In this document: positions 1 to 5,994 of the stretch, in pieces
Numbering within the stretch: the first letter of the stretch is position 1
Layout of the letters: each line of letters opens with the position of its first letter
Assembly: GCA_903904765.1 (NCBI GenBank)
Contig: CAIVEA010000265.1
Location: forward strand, 1 to 6,418
DNA length: 6,418 bases
DNA from: an uncultured Chloroflexota bacterium
GTDB taxonomy: Bacteria; Chloroflexota; Anaerolineae; Aggregatilineales; Phototrophicaceae
Direction of reading: 5' to 3'
Translations under genes and position numbers: made by a program
The notes under the pieces: generated by a model
Seen by the model: the letters and a program-made list of their open reading frames with translations, nothing else
Databases searched by the model: none
Told to the model about the DNA's origin: nothing

Positions 1-817
1 GGTTCAACGGCAGCGAGAGCGCCGCGTCCTTAGGCATTCCGGCGAACACGTTGACAGCGCCGCCTTTGCCCACCAACCGCAACGCTTCTTCCACCACCGC
101 TACACTGCCCACCGAGGCGACCACATGCTCCGGCCCCGCCGGAAGGAGCGCCTTCAGTTCATCGGCTAACGACTGCTTGGAGACATCAATCACCACATCG
201 GCCACCTTGCGGGCGAAATCCAGCCGCAGCGGGGTCATGCCACTCAGGATAACGGGCGCAGCGCCCAACGCTTTCCCTAGCGCGGCCTGCATCAGCCCCA
301 TCGGGCCATCACCCATGATGAGCAGCGATTGACCGGCACGCAGCGGCAGCGCCTCAAGGCCGTGCAGCGAACAGGCCAGCGGTTCGGTGAGCGCGGCAGT
401 CATATAGTCCAGCGTGTCGGGGATTTTCAGCAGCGCCTGTTCCACGATGCGCTGCGGCACGACCACCACCTCTGCGAAGCCGCCCGGCTGCATGGAGGCT
501 TCAAACAGGTTCTCGCACAGGCTGTAATGCCCGCGCTGGCACATGGTACACGACAGGCACGGTACGTAAGGCGCGACAGCCACCCGATCCCCCACTGCAA
601 ACGCAGCATGCCGCGATTCGATCACGCTGCCCGCCACCTCATGCCCTAGCACACTCCCCGGCGGAATCAACGGATGCCCGCGCACATAGGTTTTGACATC
701 CGTCCCGCAGATGCCGCAGGCTTTCATGGCGACCAGCACTTCGCCGTCGCCGCAAACCGGCACGGGCAAATCCTCCAGTGTGATCTGCTGCGGGCCGTGA
801 TACTGTGCCGCTTTCAT
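1..817 (-). CDS. Zinc-dependent medium-chain alcohol/polyol dehydrogenase (C-terminus beyond window)
   Basis: Cytoplasmic NAD(P)-dependent oxidoreductase expected to oxidise a secondary alcohol, polyol or sugar alcohol. The 272 visible residues cover the GroES-like catalytic domain and the start of the Rossmann domain; the family is usually about 340-350 aa, so roughly 70 residues lie off the left edge. Catalytic-zinc ligands appear as Cys37 (ACGICGTD), His59-Glu60 (LGHEVAG) and Glu145 (TEPLA). Structural-zinc cysteines are 87, 90, 93 and 101 (CLSCTMC...LC). The nucleotide loop is GDGPMG at 169-174. At the end of the second Rossmann strand (ILSGMT, 190-195) Gly193 stands where NAD-specific members have Asp, which allows NADP use (inference). 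The ATG start has AAAGGA at 827-832, nine nt upstream. It is the last visible gene of the aldolase-kinase-dehydrogenase set. Substrate (threonine, sorbitol, butanediol or other) cannot be decided. Confidence 0.9.
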   Translation of the reverse strand, partial: MKAAQYHGPQQITLEDLPVPVCGDGEVLVAMKACGICGTDVKTYVRGHPLIPPGSVLGHEVAGSVIESRHAAFAVGDRVAVAPYVPCLSCTMCQRGHYSLCENLFEASMQPGGFAEVVVVPQRIVEQALLKIPDTLDYMTAALTEPLACSLHGLEALPLRAGQSLLIMGDGPMGLMQAALGKALGAAPVILSGMTPLRLDFARKVADVVIDVSKQSLADELKALLPAGPEHVVASVGSVAVVEEALRLVGKGGAVNVFAGMPKDAALSLPLN

Positions 818-880
818 AAGTTTCCGTCCTTTATAGTTGCTCTCATTCCCTTCCGTTTCGGGGGGATAAGTGCCTTACTT

Positions 881-935
881 CCCCTCTCCTGCGGTACTCC
901 GCGTAATGGAGAGGGGATTGAGGGGTGAGGTTCTT
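881..935 (+). repeat. Palindromic dispersed repeat, copy 1
   Basis: Imperfect palindrome with outer arms CCCCTCTCC and GGAGAGGGG around an inner hairpin GCGG-TACT-CCGC, followed by a tail ending GAGGTTCTT. The reverse complement of 2853-2908 matches it closely, including the inner GCGGTACTCCGCGT and the tail, so it is a repeat family rather than chance low complexity. It lies in the 116-nt gap between the kinase-like gene and the dehydrogenase and overlaps the kinase stop codon (934-936). In the minus-strand transcript it would fold into a strong stem-loop that could protect mRNA ends or cause partial termination. That role is inferred. Confidence 0.75.
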
Positions 936-1932
936 AATTATCCCCCAAACGGAGGACATCCACAGCGCCGGGGCGCACCCGCATCTGGCTGCTATCCGCA
1001 GGCCGCAGTAATGCCAGTGGGTTGCCATCGGCGCATAGCACCGCCGGATCGTCCAATCCGGTCACTTCGATCACATCCTCTCCGGTCAGGCTGACATAGG
1101 CCGAATGCACGGGTTCGGTTCGCAGGTGTTCATCCAATCCAAGCTGAACGACCACCAGCGGGTGATCGCTCACGATGCAGCCCGCAGGCGCACCGGCTAC
1201 CGAGGACAAACCCACGCCGCCGATGATGGCCTTCCCGAAGAAGCATTCATACTGCGAAAACCCGACCACCACCGTCCCCACCGCCTGCCCGCTGCTCACC
1301 AGCACTTCGCCGGACGCGCCGCGCCGTACCACCCGCGCCCCTTCGCGCCCCACCGAATGCGGCTGAATGCGCTCCTGCCGCCCGTCCATGAAGGCTTTTG
1401 CGTCCAGATCGCGGTAGCCGCCATCCACTGTGCCGACAATCGTCGTGCCGATCACAATATCGTTGAAGGCCAGCGCCATCATACGCCCATTGTAAGCCGC
1501 TTCGAGCGCGTTCAGCCGTTCCACGCGCAAATCGCGCCCGCGCAGATCGTCCACCTGCGCCGCCTTGCAGGTGATAAGGTCGCCGGCATTGATCGAACCC
1601 GCGCCAATCCCCAGCAGCGGACACTTTATGCCCGCCTGATAGATAACCGAGGCCACATCGGAGAGCGTACCATCGCCGCCGATCACCACCAGCGCCTCCA
1701 CGCCGCTATCCAGTGCCGCCCGCGCCAGCGCCTGCGAAGCCGCCCGCCCTGTCCACGCCGGAATCGGCAGGACACGCGCCGCAGGCAGCGCATCCCCGCC
1801 CATTGTACCGGAGCCAGTCACCACCGTATCCGCGCCCAGCGCCGCCACCGCCTGCTGTGCCACACGCAGGTTGTGCGCCGCGCCCAGCCCGGACTTGGGG
1901 TTGACGATCACGCCTATTGTTCGGGGTCGCAT
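934..1932 (-). CDS. ATP-NAD kinase / AcoX-type kinase family protein
   Basis: 332-residue protein of the NAD-kinase fold (ATP-NAD/AcoX kinase group, related to the acoX product of acetoin clusters). It probably transfers phosphate from ATP to NAD or to a small metabolite; the AcoX group lacks a well-settled reaction. Visible marks are an N-terminal strand with NPKSG (11-15), the nucleotide-binding GGDGT (85-89), GIGAGSINAGD (108-118) where true NAD kinases have a shorter GTLGF-like turn, N157-D158 in AFNDIVIGTT corresponding to the NE motif, and ADG (301-303) near the end like the DGQ loop. The ATG start is fixed by AGGAGG at 1941-1946, eight nt upstream. It begins 23 nt after the aldolase stop, so the two are almost certainly co-transcribed. 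Genuine NAD kinase activity is possible but less likely given the neighbours and the altered loop. Confidence 0.85.
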   Translation of the reverse strand: MRPRTIGVIVNPKSGLGAAHNLRVAQQAVAALGADTVVTGSGTMGGDALPAARVLPIPAWTGRAASQALARAALDSGVEALVVIGGDGTLSDVASVIYQAGIKCPLLGIGAGSINAGDLITCKAAQVDDLRGRDLRVERLNALEAAYNGRMMALAFNDIVIGTTIVGTVDGGYRDLDAKAFMDGRQERIQPHSVGREGARVVRRGASGEVLVSSGQAVGTVVVGFSQYECFFGKAIIGGVGLSSVAGAPAGCIVSDHPLVVVQLGLDEHLRTEPVHSAYVSLTGEDVIEVTGLDDPAVLCADGNPLALLRPADSSQMRVRPGAVDVLRLGDN

Positions 1933-1940
1933 CGGCTGTA

Positions 1941-1946
1941 CCTCCT
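1941..1946 (-). promoter_or_regulatory. Strong Shine-Dalgarno site of the AcoX-type kinase gene
   Basis: The minus strand reads AGGAGG, eight nt before the ATG at 1930-1932 and inside the 23-nt gap after the aldolase stop. It fixes the start and shows independent, efficient translation initiation inside the operon. Confidence 0.85.
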
Positions 1947-1955
1947 GTTACAGGA

Positions 1956-2705
1956 CTACCCGTGAACGGCCTGCACCAGCGTGCGCGTCACATCAGCAGG
2001 CGACTCGGCCTGCCACACGTTTCGGCCAATCGCCACACCCGCGCTGCCCGCCGCCATCGCCTCACGCATTTCCGCAATCACCGCATCCGGTTGTTTGGCA
2101 CTTCCGCCCAGCACCAGCACCGGCGCGAAACAGGATTCTGTGACCTGCGCGTAGGCTTCGGCAGGCCCGACATACTTGGTCTTGATGATGTCCGCGCCCA
2201 TCTCCGCGCCAATGCGTGCCGCCAGCGCCACCTGCTCCACCGTCGGCTTGGCGGCATAGCCCAGCGGGAGCATCTCCGCCATCAGCGGCATCCCCAAGCG
2301 GCGGCACTCTGCCGCCACCTGCCCCAGCGTATGCAGGCTGTCGTTCTCATCCGGTGTGCCGCAGAAGCCCATCACGGCCACCGCGTCCGCGCCCAAGCGC
2401 AACGCATCCTCCACGCCCGCGATTAAGCGCATCGCGCCGAAGCTCTCGCTCAAGGTGGTTGCGCCGCCGTCCAACCGCACGATCAAGCCGAGGCCAGCGA
2501 GATCAGCGGCGAAATGTGCGGCGATCCCCGGCGAGGTCAAAATCGCGTCCGCCCCACCCGCCTTGATGTCCCGAAGCAGTTGCGCGGGGGTTTTCAGCGC
2601 CCCTAACGGGGTCATCCCCGGCAGGCCGTGATCCATCGCCACAACCACCGAACGCCCATCAGCCGCAAAAATACGATTCAATCGGATTGTTTTTCCTGCA
2701 CTCAT
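1956..2705 (-). CDS. Class I aldolase, DeoC/FbaB/LsrF family
   Basis: 249-residue single-domain TIM barrel expected to cleave or form a C-C bond through a Schiff base, probably on a phosphorylated ketose or related keto-phosphate. The first strand carries AMDHG (23-27, Asp25). The Schiff-base lysine is most likely Lys175 in ADIIKTKYVG. Phosphate-binding loops are LGGSAK (199-204) and AIGRN (225-229). Length fits the family. The loop at 143-150 reads AEMLPLGY, so the tyrosine-proline seen in archaeal fructose-bisphosphate aldolases and ADH synthases is leucine-proline here. The C-terminal third (IGAEMGADIIKTKY, GRNVWQ) recalls LsrF, as judged from memory. The ATG at 2705 with GGAAAAG upstream is preferred to an in-frame TTG at 2732. 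First gene of the kinase-dehydrogenase unit. Fructose-bisphosphate aldolase is the generic alternative name; exact substrate unknown. Confidence 0.88.
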   Translation of the reverse strand: MSAGKTIRLNRIFAADGRSVVVAMDHGLPGMTPLGALKTPAQLLRDIKAGGADAILTSPGIAAHFAADLAGLGLIVRLDGGATTLSESFGAMRLIAGVEDALRLGADAVAVMGFCGTPDENDSLHTLGQVAAECRRLGMPLMAEMLPLGYAAKPTVEQVALAARIGAEMGADIIKTKYVGPAEAYAQVTESCFAPVLVLGGSAKQPDAVIAEMREAMAAGSAGVAIGRNVWQAESPADVTRTLVQAVHG

Positions 2706-2740
2706 GCTCTTTTCCAATCTGTATTGATACAAAACACATA

Positions 2741-2752
2741 CCCCGTTCGGGG
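2741..2752. promoter_or_regulatory. Short GC palindrome upstream of the aldolase gene
   Basis: CCCCG-TT-CGGGG forms a 5-bp inverted repeat 36 nt upstream of the aldolase ATG, in an otherwise AT-rich spacer. Its position would suit an operator or a leader hairpin controlling the aldolase-kinase-dehydrogenase unit. With a two-base loop it is not a good terminator. No convincing -35/-10 pair is seen beside it. Confidence 0.3.
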
Positions 2753-2852
2753 CATTTTATCTACTTTTACCCTCATCCCCTACCCTTCTCCCTCAGAGCG
2801 AAGGGAGTCAGAGTCCCCTATCCCCCGCCCCTCTTTCAAGGGTAGGTTTTTG

Positions 2853-2908
2853 AAGAACCTCACCCCCCTCAGCCTCTCCAACACGCGGAGTACCGCTTTG
2901 GAGAGGGG
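2853..2908 (-). repeat. Palindromic dispersed repeat, copy 2 (inverted)
   Basis: Reads as the reverse complement of 881-935, with the same AAGAACCTCAC end, the same inner GCGG-AGTA-CCGC hairpin and the same CTCTCC/GGAGAGG outer arms. A few bases differ next to the inner hairpin (AAA and GT linkers against T and AA). The core and stem ends are conserved while linkers drift, which suggests the fold is kept or the copies are recent. Confidence 0.75.
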
Positions 2909-2970
2909 TGAAAGACGCACCTGTTGGTCTTACTCCCCTTCGCTCTGAGGGAGAAGGGGCGGGGGATGAG

Positions 2971-3025
2971 GGTGCTCCCGCTAAAAACCTACCCTTGTAA
3001 GGGGGCAAGGGGTGAGGGCAGCACC
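2971..3025 (-). terminator. Stem-loop directly after the MFS gene, possible terminator
   Basis: GGTGCTCCC (2971-2979) pairs with GGGCAGCACC (3016-3025) with one bulged C, closing a long stem-loop that begins at the MFS stop codon. Inside it, the minus strand reads CCCTTACAAGGG followed shortly by TTTTT, a weak terminator-like element. It could end the MFS transcript, but the U-tract is short and the spacing poor. Confidence 0.4.
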
Positions 3026-4260
3026 TATGCGGCGGGGGCGGGCTGTTCTTCACCTTGCGAAGATTGCGTCTGCCGCCGCCCCAGCAGTGCGAAACCCAGC
3101 GCCGAACAGGCTGCAAAGGTCGCTGCGCCAATCCAGATGGCCTGCGGCGCAAACGTGTCGCTCAGGAAGCCGCCCGCTATCGGGCCGATGCCCGAACCCA
3201 CCGTCCACGCCAGCGAGAAGATGCTCAAATAGCGGGCACGCATGTCCATCGGTGCTAAGGCCGCAACCACGCTGTTCGAGGTAGGCGCGACGATCAATTC
3301 GCCCATCGTCAGGATCGCCATACTGATGATGAAGTGCGGCAACAACGACGACAGCGCGAACCCACTCAGCCCCACTACGTACAGTAGCCCGCCGAGCGTG
3401 AGCATGGCGAACGGACGGTAGCGACTGCTCCAGCGCGATACCACCACCTGCAACAGCGCCACCATGCCGGCGTTGACGGTCAGCAGCAGGCTGTACTGGT
3501 TTTCGGGGATGGCGTAGTTCTCTTTGACGTAGATCGGCAACAAGATGAACACCATCGCCACCGCCAGTTCCACCATCAGATATGCGCCGCAAAAAGCCAT
3601 AAACGCCTTATCGCGCAGCATGTAGCCATAGCCGCCGCCTGCCCGGGTAGGCGCGGCAGCAGCATGAGCATGGGGATGCCCGCCGCGCACAGGCATACTC
3701 TCTTTGATGATCGAAAAGAACGGGATCGCCATCAACACAAACATTCCGGCGGCAATCGGATAGGCCGCGCCGTAGTTCGCGCCCAGCATGATTCCCGCCG
3801 CCGCCGGACCGATGGCAATCGCCAGATTCGCCAGCGTCCGCACCAACGCGAACGCCCCTGCTCGATCAGCCGGGGGAATGAGGTCGGTGGTCATGGCGTT
3901 CACACCGCTGTAAAAAACGCTGTTGAAAACGCCATTCAGCATCACCAGTATCATCCACTGCCAGAGTTGATCGGCGCGGAACATCCCTATATAGATGCCG
4001 GCCATCACGAACAGACTCAGCAGCATGAACGGCTTGCGCCCGTAGCGATCCATCAGCCAGCCCGCCACGACCATGCCGATTAAGCCTGTGACCGCCTGTA
4101 GGGAGATCAAACTGGTGATGGTGATGAGGGGCGCGTCCAACCGTTGGCGCATCACCAGCGTCATGAACGGCCAGATGAGCGCACTGCCAACGCGGTTTAA
4201 GAACAAGAACACCAGCAGCACCCAGAACGGACGCGGATACCGACTCAAATAAGCCCGCAT
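3025..4260 (-). CDS. MFS transporter, DHA1-like multidrug/metabolite efflux family
   Basis: 411-residue inner-membrane protein with about twelve hydrophobic helices, the usual size for major facilitator transporters, likely a proton-coupled exporter. The diagnostic loop-2/3 motif A is present as GWLMDRYGRK (67-76). The second half has a helix ending GSGIGPIAGG (355-364). The central loop between the two six-helix halves is histidine/alanine-rich (H195, H197, H199 in HPHAHAAA), and a polar Q/E/A-rich tail follows the last helix. The ATG at 4260 is preferred to an in-frame GTG at 4284, which lacks a ribosome site and sits just after the queG terminator; GGGG at 4265-4268 is only a weak ribosome site. 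The gene starts 66 nt after queG but a terminator separates them. Substrate unknown; drug efflux is the family default, not a demonstrated role. Confidence 0.9.
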   Translation of the reverse strand: MRAYLSRYPRPFWVLLVFLFLNRVGSALIWPFMTLVMRQRLDAPLITITSLISLQAVTGLIGMVVAGWLMDRYGRKPFMLLSLFVMAGIYIGMFRADQLWQWMILVMLNGVFNSVFYSGVNAMTTDLIPPADRAGAFALVRTLANLAIAIGPAAAGIMLGANYGAAYPIAAGMFVLMAIPFFSIIKESMPVRGGHPHAHAAAAPTRAGGGYGYMLRDKAFMAFCGAYLMVELAVAMVFILLPIYVKENYAIPENQYSLLLTVNAGMVALLQVVVSRWSSRYRPFAMLTLGGLLYVVGLSGFALSSLLPHFIISMAILTMGELIVAPTSNSVVAALAPMDMRARYLSIFSLAWTVGSGIGPIAGGFLSDTFAPQAIWIGAATFAACSALGFALLGRRQTQSSQGEEQPAPAA

Positions 4261-4291
4261 AAAGCCCCAATTTCTATAACGCACAGGTCTT

Positions 4292-4316
4292 AAAAAAACA
4301 CCCGGACTGACCGGGC
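4292..4316 (-). terminator. Rho-independent terminator of queG
   Basis: The minus strand reads GCCCGG-TCAGT-CCGGGT followed, after a GTG spacer, by seven T residues (4292-4298). It begins 11 nt after the queG stop codon. This is a compact classic intrinsic terminator and separates queG from the MFS gene. Confidence 0.8.
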
Positions 4317-4326
4317 TTATTCACTA

Positions 4327-5466
4327 TCATATCATCTCGATCAAGCCGCGTAGTTCGGCGGCAGTATCGGCATCCGGCTCATGCCCCAGTTGCGCCGCCA
4401 GCAGCGGGCGAGAGTCCGCGCCCAGCAACCGCCATAGCGCCCACGCCGCATGACCGCGCACCGGCGCATCGGCATCCCCAAGCAGATCACGCAGGACAGG
4501 GACAAAACGCGAGTCGCCGCTGTTGCCCGCCGCCACGCAGGCATTCCGCACCAGCCGCGCCCGCCGGATGCGCCAGATCGGGCTTCCATAGTATCGGTTG
4601 CGGAAGCCGTCCTCGTCTAGCGCCAGTAAGTCCACCAGCAGCGGAGCAGCGCGGTCTACATCAGCAGGTTGAAACACTGCTTCCACCGCATCCGGCGCGA
4701 ACCGCTGAAACGGACACACTTCCTGACAGACATCACAGCCGTACACCCAGTTACCCATCAGCGGACGCAGTTCCAGCGGGATGCTGCCCTTATGCTCGAT
4801 GGTCAAATAGCTGATGCAGCGCCGCGCATCTAGCACATGCGGCTGCGGGAATGCGCCCGTTGGGCAAGCCTTCAGGCAGCGGGTACAGCGCCCGCACTGC
4901 GTCGCCGCGCCCGGTTGATCGTAAGCGTCCCATTCCAGATCGGTCAGGATTTCGCCCAGAAAGAAGCTGCTGCCCCGGCGCGGGTGAATCAGCATCGTGT
5001 TCTTGCCCGTGAAACCTATGCCGGCTTCGTGCGCGTGGCTGCGTTCGAGAAGCGCCCCGGTATCCACATAAACGCGGTGGCTGAAGGTCTGGCCGCTGGC
5101 CTGCCGCAGCCAGTCCGCCAGCGCCTCCAAACGCGGGGTGAGTACCTCATGGTAATCCACGCCCCACGCATAGGCCGCAATTCGTCCGCGCAGGGGGTCG
5201 GTCAGCACCGCCTGTGGCAGGCCGCCCGCCGCATAATCCAGCCCGACCACCACCAGCGAACGCGCCCCCGGCAGAATCGCGGTCAGGTCGCGCCGCCGCA
5301 ACACGCGGTCAGGCCGCGCCATGTAGCCCATCGTGCCGTGCATCCCCGCCGCAACCCAGCGTTCGTAGGCCGCCAGTTGCGGAGAAGGCTGCGCCCGCGT
5401 CAGGCCGACGAGGTTGAAGCCCAGCGCCGCCGCCTGCTGCCAGAGCAAATCCGCCGAAAAAACCAT
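4327..5466 (-). CDS. queG: Epoxyqueuosine reductase QueG
   Basis: 379-residue cytoplasmic iron-sulfur, cobalamin-dependent enzyme that reduces epoxyqueuosine to queuosine at the tRNA wobble base, the last step of queuosine synthesis. The N-terminal cobalamin-binding region includes YVDTGALLERSHAHEAGIGFTGKN (read in two parts, 133-144 and 145-156); Asp135 corresponds to the proposed catalytic acid. Two [4Fe-4S] clusters are supported by C191-x2-C194-x2-C197-x3-C201-P and by C217, C244, C247 and C251-P. The last ~80 residues form a HEAT-like helical repeat (ARLVRNA, PVRGHAAWAL) as in full-length QueG. The ATG at 5466 is preferred because the family begins shortly before ALGFNLVGL; in-frame ATGs at 5496 and 5511 and a TTG at 5523 would add an atypical extension. 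AGGGG lies about ten nt upstream. No other queuosine gene is in view. Confidence 0.96.
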   Translation of the reverse strand: MVFSADLLWQQAAALGFNLVGLTRAQPSPQLAAYERWVAAGMHGTMGYMARPDRVLRRRDLTAILPGARSLVVVGLDYAAGGLPQAVLTDPLRGRIAAYAWGVDYHEVLTPRLEALADWLRQASGQTFSHRVYVDTGALLERSHAHEAGIGFTGKNTMLIHPRRGSSFFLGEILTDLEWDAYDQPGAATQCGRCTRCLKACPTGAFPQPHVLDARRCISYLTIEHKGSIPLELRPLMGNWVYGCDVCQEVCPFQRFAPDAVEAVFQPADVDRAAPLLVDLLALDEDGFRNRYYGSPIWRIRRARLVRNACVAAGNSGDSRFVPVLRDLLGDADAPVRGHAAWALWRLLGADSRPLLAAQLGHEPDADTAAELRGLIEMI

Positions 5467-5716
5467 ATCTACTGCCCCTGCTTTTGGTAGAAACATCCTA
5501 CACCAACTCATCACCGCGATCAAAGCAGCGCAGAGGATCGAGAATGAGGGTTATCCGGGTGACTGCGCGTCAAAGTCACATCTATACGCGGGAATGATAC
5601 AGTTCATACCCCGTTTTATTTTCGCCCTGTTCGGCATACAGTGCGACAGAATCATTGGCTCATGTTCTACATAAATGATTGGTAAAAATCTTGCGCTATA
5701 TTCATTTTTAGAACCC

Positions 5717-5739
5717 ATTCAAAAATTATTGATTTGAAT
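5717..5739. repeat. Inverted repeat ATTCAAA-N9-TTTGAAT
   Basis: Two perfect 7-base arms separated by nine bases, in the AT-rich zone about 255 nt upstream of the secreted protein gene. The layout fits a dimeric regulator's binding site, although AT-rich DNA yields such matches by chance. Confidence 0.35.
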
Positions 5740-5789
5740 TAGATTTCATAATCTACTGACCAATATAGTGCTATCATTTTCTATACCAT

Positions 5790-5814
5790 CTCTAAAATAG
5801 AGTTATTACATAAC
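5790..5814. repeat. Two overlapping small hairpins
   Basis: CTCTA-AAA-TAGAG (5790-5802) and GTTAT-TAC-ATAAC (5802-5814) lie back to back, sharing one base, and both have 5-bp arms with 3-base loops. They could be operator half-sites or leader-RNA structure. Stability as RNA would be low. Confidence 0.3.
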
Positions 5815-5830
5815 AATGAAGTTTTATTTT

Positions 5831-5853
5831 GGTTGTTTTTTGGTTGTTTTTTT
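5831..5853 (+). repeat. Tandem T-rich repeat, two GGTTGTTTTTT units
   Basis: GGTTGTTTTTT at 5831-5841 is repeated directly at 5842-5853 with one extra T, preceded by TTTTATTTT. It lies about 140 nt upstream of the secreted protein start. Two units with homopolymer runs are prone to slippage, so length may vary between strains. Confidence 0.6.
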
Positions 5854-5982
5854 ACGTTATTCATTCCTCTTTTGAGGCAAATTCTACCTTTTGGGATTTT
5901 GGCCTGAGCGATAGATTCATCCATCATCGTTAATTGTTGTTCGCAAATTTTCGTACTCAGTTCTATTTTTATATCCGTAAAC

Positions 5983-5988
5983 AAAGGA
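5983..5988 (+). promoter_or_regulatory. Ribosome binding site of the secreted beta-helix protein gene
   Basis: AAAGGA lies six nt before the ATG at 5995-5997, which fixes the start of the partial gene and supports it despite the missing stop codon. Confidence 0.8.
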
Positions 5989-5994
5989 TAAACC

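Larger units (their letters stand above)
2771..3025. repeat. Composite block of nested inverted repeats
   Basis: The gap between the MFS gene and the aldolase gene is filled with C-rich/G-rich inverted repeats. Arm A at 2771-2807 (CCTCATCCCC...CAGAGCGAAGGG) matches the reverse complement of 2933-2971. Arm B at 2828-2851 (CAAGGGTAGGTTTTT core) matches the reverse complement of 2983-3005. Between the A arms lies a copy of the palindrome found at 881-935. Such mixtures are typical of small non-coding palindromic repeats scattered between genes. No transposase and no convincing reading frame is present. Confidence 0.75.
5467..5994. other. Non-coding, AT-rich divergent intergenic region
   Basis: 528 bases between the divergently transcribed queG and the beta-helix gene. 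The part next to queG has ordinary composition, but from about 5650 to 5990 it is strongly AT-rich, unlike every coding part of the window. It must hold the promoters of both genes. I find no confident -35/-10 pair, no tRNA and no riboswitch consensus. It does contain inverted repeats (5717-5739, 5790-5814), a T-rich tandem repeat (5831-5853) and a small hairpin CCTC-TTTT-GAGG (5866-5877). Short frames here lack ribosome sites and homology. Confidence 0.7.

Noticed and set aside
1105..1965. Long plus-strand open frame of 286 codons
   Set aside because: It is antisense to the AcoX-type kinase gene. The translation is Arg/His/Pro-rich with no recognisable motif, whereas the minus-strand frame has GGDGT and a strong ribosome site.
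2706..2732. In-frame TTG start extending the aldolase by nine residues
   Set aside because: The extension has no ribosome site, while the ATG at 2705 has a purine-rich GGAAAAG upstream and matches the usual family N-terminus.
2771..3025. Block considered as a CRISPR array or an insertion sequence
   Set aside because: Repeats are inverted, not regularly spaced direct repeats, and there is no transposase frame; it fits small palindromic intergenic repeats.
4837..5490. Plus-strand open frame of 217 codons antisense to queG
   Set aside because: Arg/Ala/His-rich shadow of a GC-rich gene; QueG on the other strand has all the expected cysteine motifs.
5594..5674. Possible 26-residue hydrophobic leader peptide on the plus strand
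   Set aside because: Short, without a clear ribosome site and far from the next gene; chance expectation is high.
5866..5940. GAGGCAAATTCTACC and following bases looked faintly like a cyclic di-GMP (GEMM) riboswitch
   Set aside because: The conserved second-half motif around GACGCAAAGCC is absent and the pairing pattern does not fit.
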